A DNA stretch of 64,000 nt from Lotus japonicus (taxonomy: Eukaryota; Streptophyta; Magnoliopsida; Fabales; Fabaceae). Under the pieces are notes generated by a model, which did not search any database, had not been told where the DNA came from, and saw only the letters and a list, made by a program, of their open reading frames with translations. Below are positions 61,223 to 64,000 of this stretch, piece after piece. The position numbers were made by a program, and so were the translations under genes. The stretch covers positions 48,660,066 to 48,724,065 of the forward strand of contig NC_080042.1 in NCBI RefSeq assembly GCF_012489685.1. Direction: 5' to 3'. Positions within the stretch are counted from its first letter, which is position 1. Each line of letters opens with the position of its first letter.

Positions 61223-63070
61223 ATGTCTCAAGCATCAGGAAAGAAAGATTCTGTCAAGGGCAAGATTGAAAGAACTTCACTTGGTGTGAAATGCATGGGT
61301 CTCAAGAGTGGTTCTTCCACATCAAAGAAGGATACTGGGAAGAAGAGGTCAATAACTCCTGCAAGAAATTTTTACAAGTCCAAGACTCATGATGAAGCTC
61401 CCTCAATTGTTCCTCCTTGTGAGGATGTTTCTGATGAAGAGGAGATTTCTGCAGAAAACTCCCCTATTGGTTCCCATCAAGATGATGTGCCCGATGCTAA
61501 GGCTTCAGATCCTGAAGATGTTCCTGATCAAGAAATTTCTGGAAAGGAATCCACTTCTCATGAAGATTCTGGTGTACCCACTCAATCTCATGGTTCCTCT
61601 TCTCCTTCAAAAGAGGATGAACCAGTGCATGTGTCCACTGATGATCCTCAGTCCAAGGAATCAAGCCAGGCTCCCGCCTCTGTTCAGAACATCTCTGATG
61701 ATGTTCCTTTAACTGCTTCTCTTCCTGATAGTGTTGCTGCCAGGATCAAGAGAAAAAGATGGGTTCCAGATGTTGAAGAATCTCCTGCCCCAAAGAAGAA
61801 GTCCAAGACCACTCCAGCAACTTCCAAGTCTAAGCAAAGAGATGTGAAGGGAAAAGGTAAGCAACCAGAGGTTAAAGCCAAGAGTGCTAAGAAGAAGAAG
61901 GTTCCAGATGCTGTTGAGGAATCTGGGTCAGATGTTGAGGAGGATGTCGATGACATCTTTCCTTCTAAGAAGAAGAAGTATGCAGGTAAACACATTCCTC
62001 AGAATGTCCCTGCTGTTCCTATTGACAATGTGTCTTTTCATGCTGAAGGAAATGTTCAGAAGTGGAAGTATGTGTGTCAACGCAGAATTGCCAAGGAAAG
62101 GGAAGTTTTCTCTGATGTGCTTGAATGCAAGGAAGTGATTGCAATCATTGAGAAGGCTGGTCTGATGAAGACCATTCTCAAGGTTGGAAGGTGTTATGAG
62201 AGACTGGTAAAGGAATTTCTGGTGAATCGTTCTGTGGAAGTGGGACTTCCTGAGAGTGTTGAATTCAGAAAAGTGTTTGTGACGGCTAAGTGTGTTGAGT
62301 TATCTCCTGTTGTGATCAACAATGCACTTGGTAGAAGTGTTGTTGAATTTGTTGATGAGGAATTATCCTTGGATGTGGTTGCCAAGGAGATTACTACTGG
62401 CCAAGTCAAGAAGTGGCCTATCAAGAAGTTGTTGTCCACTGGAAATCTGAGTGTGAAGTATGCAATCCTTAACAGGATTGGAGATGTGAATTGGGTTCCT
62501 ACCCAACATAATTCTAGAGTTTCTGCTACTCTTGCCAAGTTGATCTACAAAATTGGCACATCTACTGATTTTGATTTTGGCTCGTTTGTGTTTGAGCAGA
62601 CCTTGAAACATGCTGACACATGTGTTGTGAAGCTGCCAGTCTCATTTCCATCTCTTCTTACAGAGATCATTCTCCAACAGCATCCTCAGATCATCAGGGC
62701 TGATGAGGTTGCTATGCCCAAGGGTGTTCCAATTACCCTGGATCATCGTTTGTTCATGGAGCCGCATGTCCCAGACATTGTTGTGTCAGCTAGCAGGACT
62801 TCTTCCCCTGCCCCTGTGAGTAAATCTGGCACTAAGGTCATTATTGCTGAATTACAGGAATCCTCTAAGGCTTTGCAGGAGACTATCAAGATCAGCACTT
62901 CTAGGAAGCTGAAGGTTGATGTTTTGCTCCCCAAGCTTCAAAAGGAAGAAGTTCAAGGAGGTGAGCCAAGTGTTGCTGCTCCTGCTGCTCATGAAGCAAG
63001 CACTGAAGAAGAGGGAGGATCTGAAGAAAGTACAGAGGAAACTGAAGAGGACTCTAGTTTTGAAGCATGA
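61223..63070 (+). CDS. Third ORF of SIRE-like element D, envelope-like / plant transposon-type protein (615 aa)
   Basis: An uninterrupted 615-codon ORF from ATG 61223 to TGA 63070, 237 bp after the RNase H frame. Residues 1-110 are Ser/Lys- and then Glu/Asp-rich. About 170-260 is a basic tract with nuclear-localisation-like runs (PKKKSKTT, AKSAKKKKV, SKKKKY). About 270-500 is a folded-looking domain with FHAEGNVQKWKYVCQRRIAK, ERLVKEFLVNRSVEVGLPES and VELSPVVINNALGR. This resembles the domain called putative plant transposon protein (PF20167), usually annotated in SIRE elements as envelope-like. The tail is acidic (EEEGGSEESTEETEED). I see no signal peptide or convincing membrane span, so an envelope role is doubtful. 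Its integrity contrasts with the ruined gag/pol. Confidence 0.75.
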   Translation: MSQASGKKDSVKGKIERTSLGVKCMGLKSGSSTSKKDTGKKRSITPARNFYKSKTHDEAPSIVPPCEDVSDEEEISAENSPIGSHQDDVPDAKASDPEDVPDQEISGKESTSHEDSGVPTQSHGSSSPSKEDEPVHVSTDDPQSKESSQAPASVQNISDDVPLTASLPDSVAARIKRKRWVPDVEESPAPKKKSKTTPATSKSKQRDVKGKGKQPEVKAKSAKKKKVPDAVEESGSDVEEDVDDIFPSKKKKYAGKHIPQNVPAVPIDNVSFHAEGNVQKWKYVCQRRIAKEREVFSDVLECKEVIAIIEKAGLMKTILKVGRCYERLVKEFLVNRSVEVGLPESVEFRKVFVTAKCVELSPVVINNALGRSVVEFVDEELSLDVVAKEITTGQVKKWPIKKLLSTGNLSVKYAILNRIGDVNWVPTQHNSRVSATLAKLIYKIGTSTDFDFGSFVFEQTLKHADTCVVKLPVSFPSLLTEIILQQHPQIIRADEVAMPKGVPITLDHRLFMEPHVPDIVVSASRTSSPAPVSKSGTKVIIAELQESSKALQETIKISTSRKLKVDVLLPKLQKEEVQGGEPSVAAPAAHEASTEEEGGSEESTEETEEDSSFEA

Positions 63071-63425
63071 TTCTTTTTGTGTTTTGCTATTATTTTCTTT
63101 TGGCTGTATTTGCACACCCTTTGCCAAATTTGTGCTAAAAAGGGGAAGTAGTTAGTTTTTTAAGAGACTCGGCTATGGTTTGTAATAATTTGTTTCTGCT
63201 GCTATGAAGACTATGTTCTCTGTTTTCTGCTATTGTTTGATTTGATCTGTGTTAATTTGAAGACAAGTTAGTTCAAGACAATGGCTGTCTACTACTGGTT
63301 TGTAATAATTTGACTGTTTTCTGCTATTGTTTGATTCGTTCAAGCTGCTACTACTGGTTTGTTTTTGTTGCACTTGTTGGTTAGCCTTTGTGCACGTTGT
63401 TTTTGGCATTGTCTCTGGTTTACTG
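63071..63425 (+). other. 3' non-coding end of element D
   Basis: A purine tract (CTAAAAAGGGGAAG at 63134-63147) resembles the tract found after this ORF in SIRE elements. Beyond it, ACTACTGGTTTGT-type phrases repeat three times (63290-63365, two with TAATAATTTG). The next LTR interrupts at 63426. Confidence 0.5.
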
Positions 63426-64000
63426 TGAAGGTGCGAAAAACACTAGAAAGGGGGGGGGGGGGGGTTTGAATAGAGTTTTTAAACAAAAATTTTCCCCTTT
63501 TTAAGTTTTGACAAACTTAAAGATAAGAACTAGGTGCTAAAGAATATGAAGTATAGCACACAAGTATTTTATCCTGGTTCACTTGAGATAAAAGCTCAAG
63601 TTAATCAAGTCCACCCGTGAAAGTGATTTCTTCCTTCTTCTGATGAAGGCAATCCATTAAAATCAATGAATGTTACAACTGCACTTGCAACCTACAAAGT
63701 GACTAACAGTACACTGATTTTCTCACTAGTATACTCTCAAGAAGCTGATCGACCGATCCTCTCAAGACTAGCTAAACACTGAACCAAACTTGATTCAGTC
63801 CTCTCAAGATTCGACCAAACTTGGTCTCCTAAGGAACTTTACAAAGTATTTGTAAAAGGTTTTGGGTTTACAAGAAATGCTTCTGAAAAGCTAATGGTAA
63901 ACTCAGATGTTCAAGAACAATGAAGAAATATTGCTAAGAGATCAGTTAGAATGAATTCAAGAAAATCAGCAAAGTTTCTTAGCTTCTTTCTTCTATCTTC
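63426..64000 (-). mobile_element. SIRE-type copia LTR, runs off the window
   Basis: Begins TGAAGGTGCGAAAAACACTAG, like 46504, with a run of 15 G at 63450-63464, TTTTATCCTGGTTCAC and CACCCGTGAAAG. The 5 bp before it are TACTG; the other end lies outside. Whether it is solo or part of a full element cannot be seen. Confidence 0.88.

Larger units (their letters stand above)
59483..63146 (+). mobile_element. SIRE-like copia element D, internally deleted, with third ORF
   Basis: Order: PBS (59483), gag (59545 to about 60450), a deletion joining the gag zinc knuckle to RNase H (about 60465), RNase H (to 60986) and a 615-codon ORF (61223-63070), then a purine tract (about 63134-63146). Protease, integrase and most of RT are gone. 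The third ORF after pol is the hallmark of the SIRE/Maximus lineage. No 3' LTR of the same type is seen before the SIRE LTR at 63426. Confidence 0.85.

Noticed and set aside
61684..62611. Minus-strand ORFs of 82-114 codons within the 615-codon ORF
   Set aside because: They are antisense to a long ORF with clear domain structure and have no independent support.

Overview
The window is non-coding-rich plant nuclear DNA, almost entirely transposable elements nested in one another. It carries one clearly intact host gene, a classical extensin on the minus strand at 22024-23361. The SIRE-like Ty1/copia LTRs, the Tat-type Ty3/gypsy elements with an antisense ORF, the Mutator, hAT and CACTA elements and the intron-rich receptor-kinase fragments indicate a dicot. 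The wording of the SIRE LTRs makes a legume most likely, but the species cannot be named from this sequence.

Layout. 1-2246: 3' part of a long gypsy-type LTR with a hairpin tandem array. 2247-6461: minus-strand Tat-type gypsy element that keeps gag and protease but has lost RT, RNase H and integrase, with duplicated LTR/leader modules at both ends. 6470-9830: second long LTR-like stretch with a 260-bp exact tandem duplication and a second, covarying hairpin array. 9840-13780: quiet AT-rich DNA, a Tat solo LTR with target-site duplication (TSD) TCAAT, a Mutator MITE and a GGTGG-rich element. 14111-19569: complete non-autonomous CACTA transposon (TSD ATT) carrying a spliced-gene chimera of an SRF-type receptor N-terminus and a PERK-type kinase. 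19570-25757: old DNA-transposon remains, a hAT MITE, the extensin gene and its flanks. 25758-27610: Mutator element, SINE-like and LINE fragments. 27790-41361: minus-strand SIRE-like copia element whose LTR is split by a 9,071-bp Tat element (TSD TTAAA), which is itself split by a solo LTR. 41362-57881: solo LTRs, LINE remains, two perfect-TSD SIRE solo LTRs, a MITE and a possible Pack-MULE. 57882-63425: plus-strand SIRE-like element with gag fused by deletion to RNase H, followed by an uninterrupted 615-codon envelope-like/plant-transposon ORF. 63426-64000: the start of another SIRE LTR.

How the parts relate. The insertions give a relative order: copia LTR, then Tat element, then solo LTR; and gypsy-like LTR, then SIRE solo LTR. 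Both Tat copies share the same loss of pol, so the family probably spread in trans using another element's enzymes. The two best arrays of short hairpins (36-37 bp period) and a looser third one lie in long LTRs. Two of these LTRs end in CGGGG(T/C)GTTACA. In the best array the two arms change together, which is the most unusual structural signal here. Nearly all retroelement genes are broken. The extensin and the 615-codon ORF are the only long, intact, plausible proteins.
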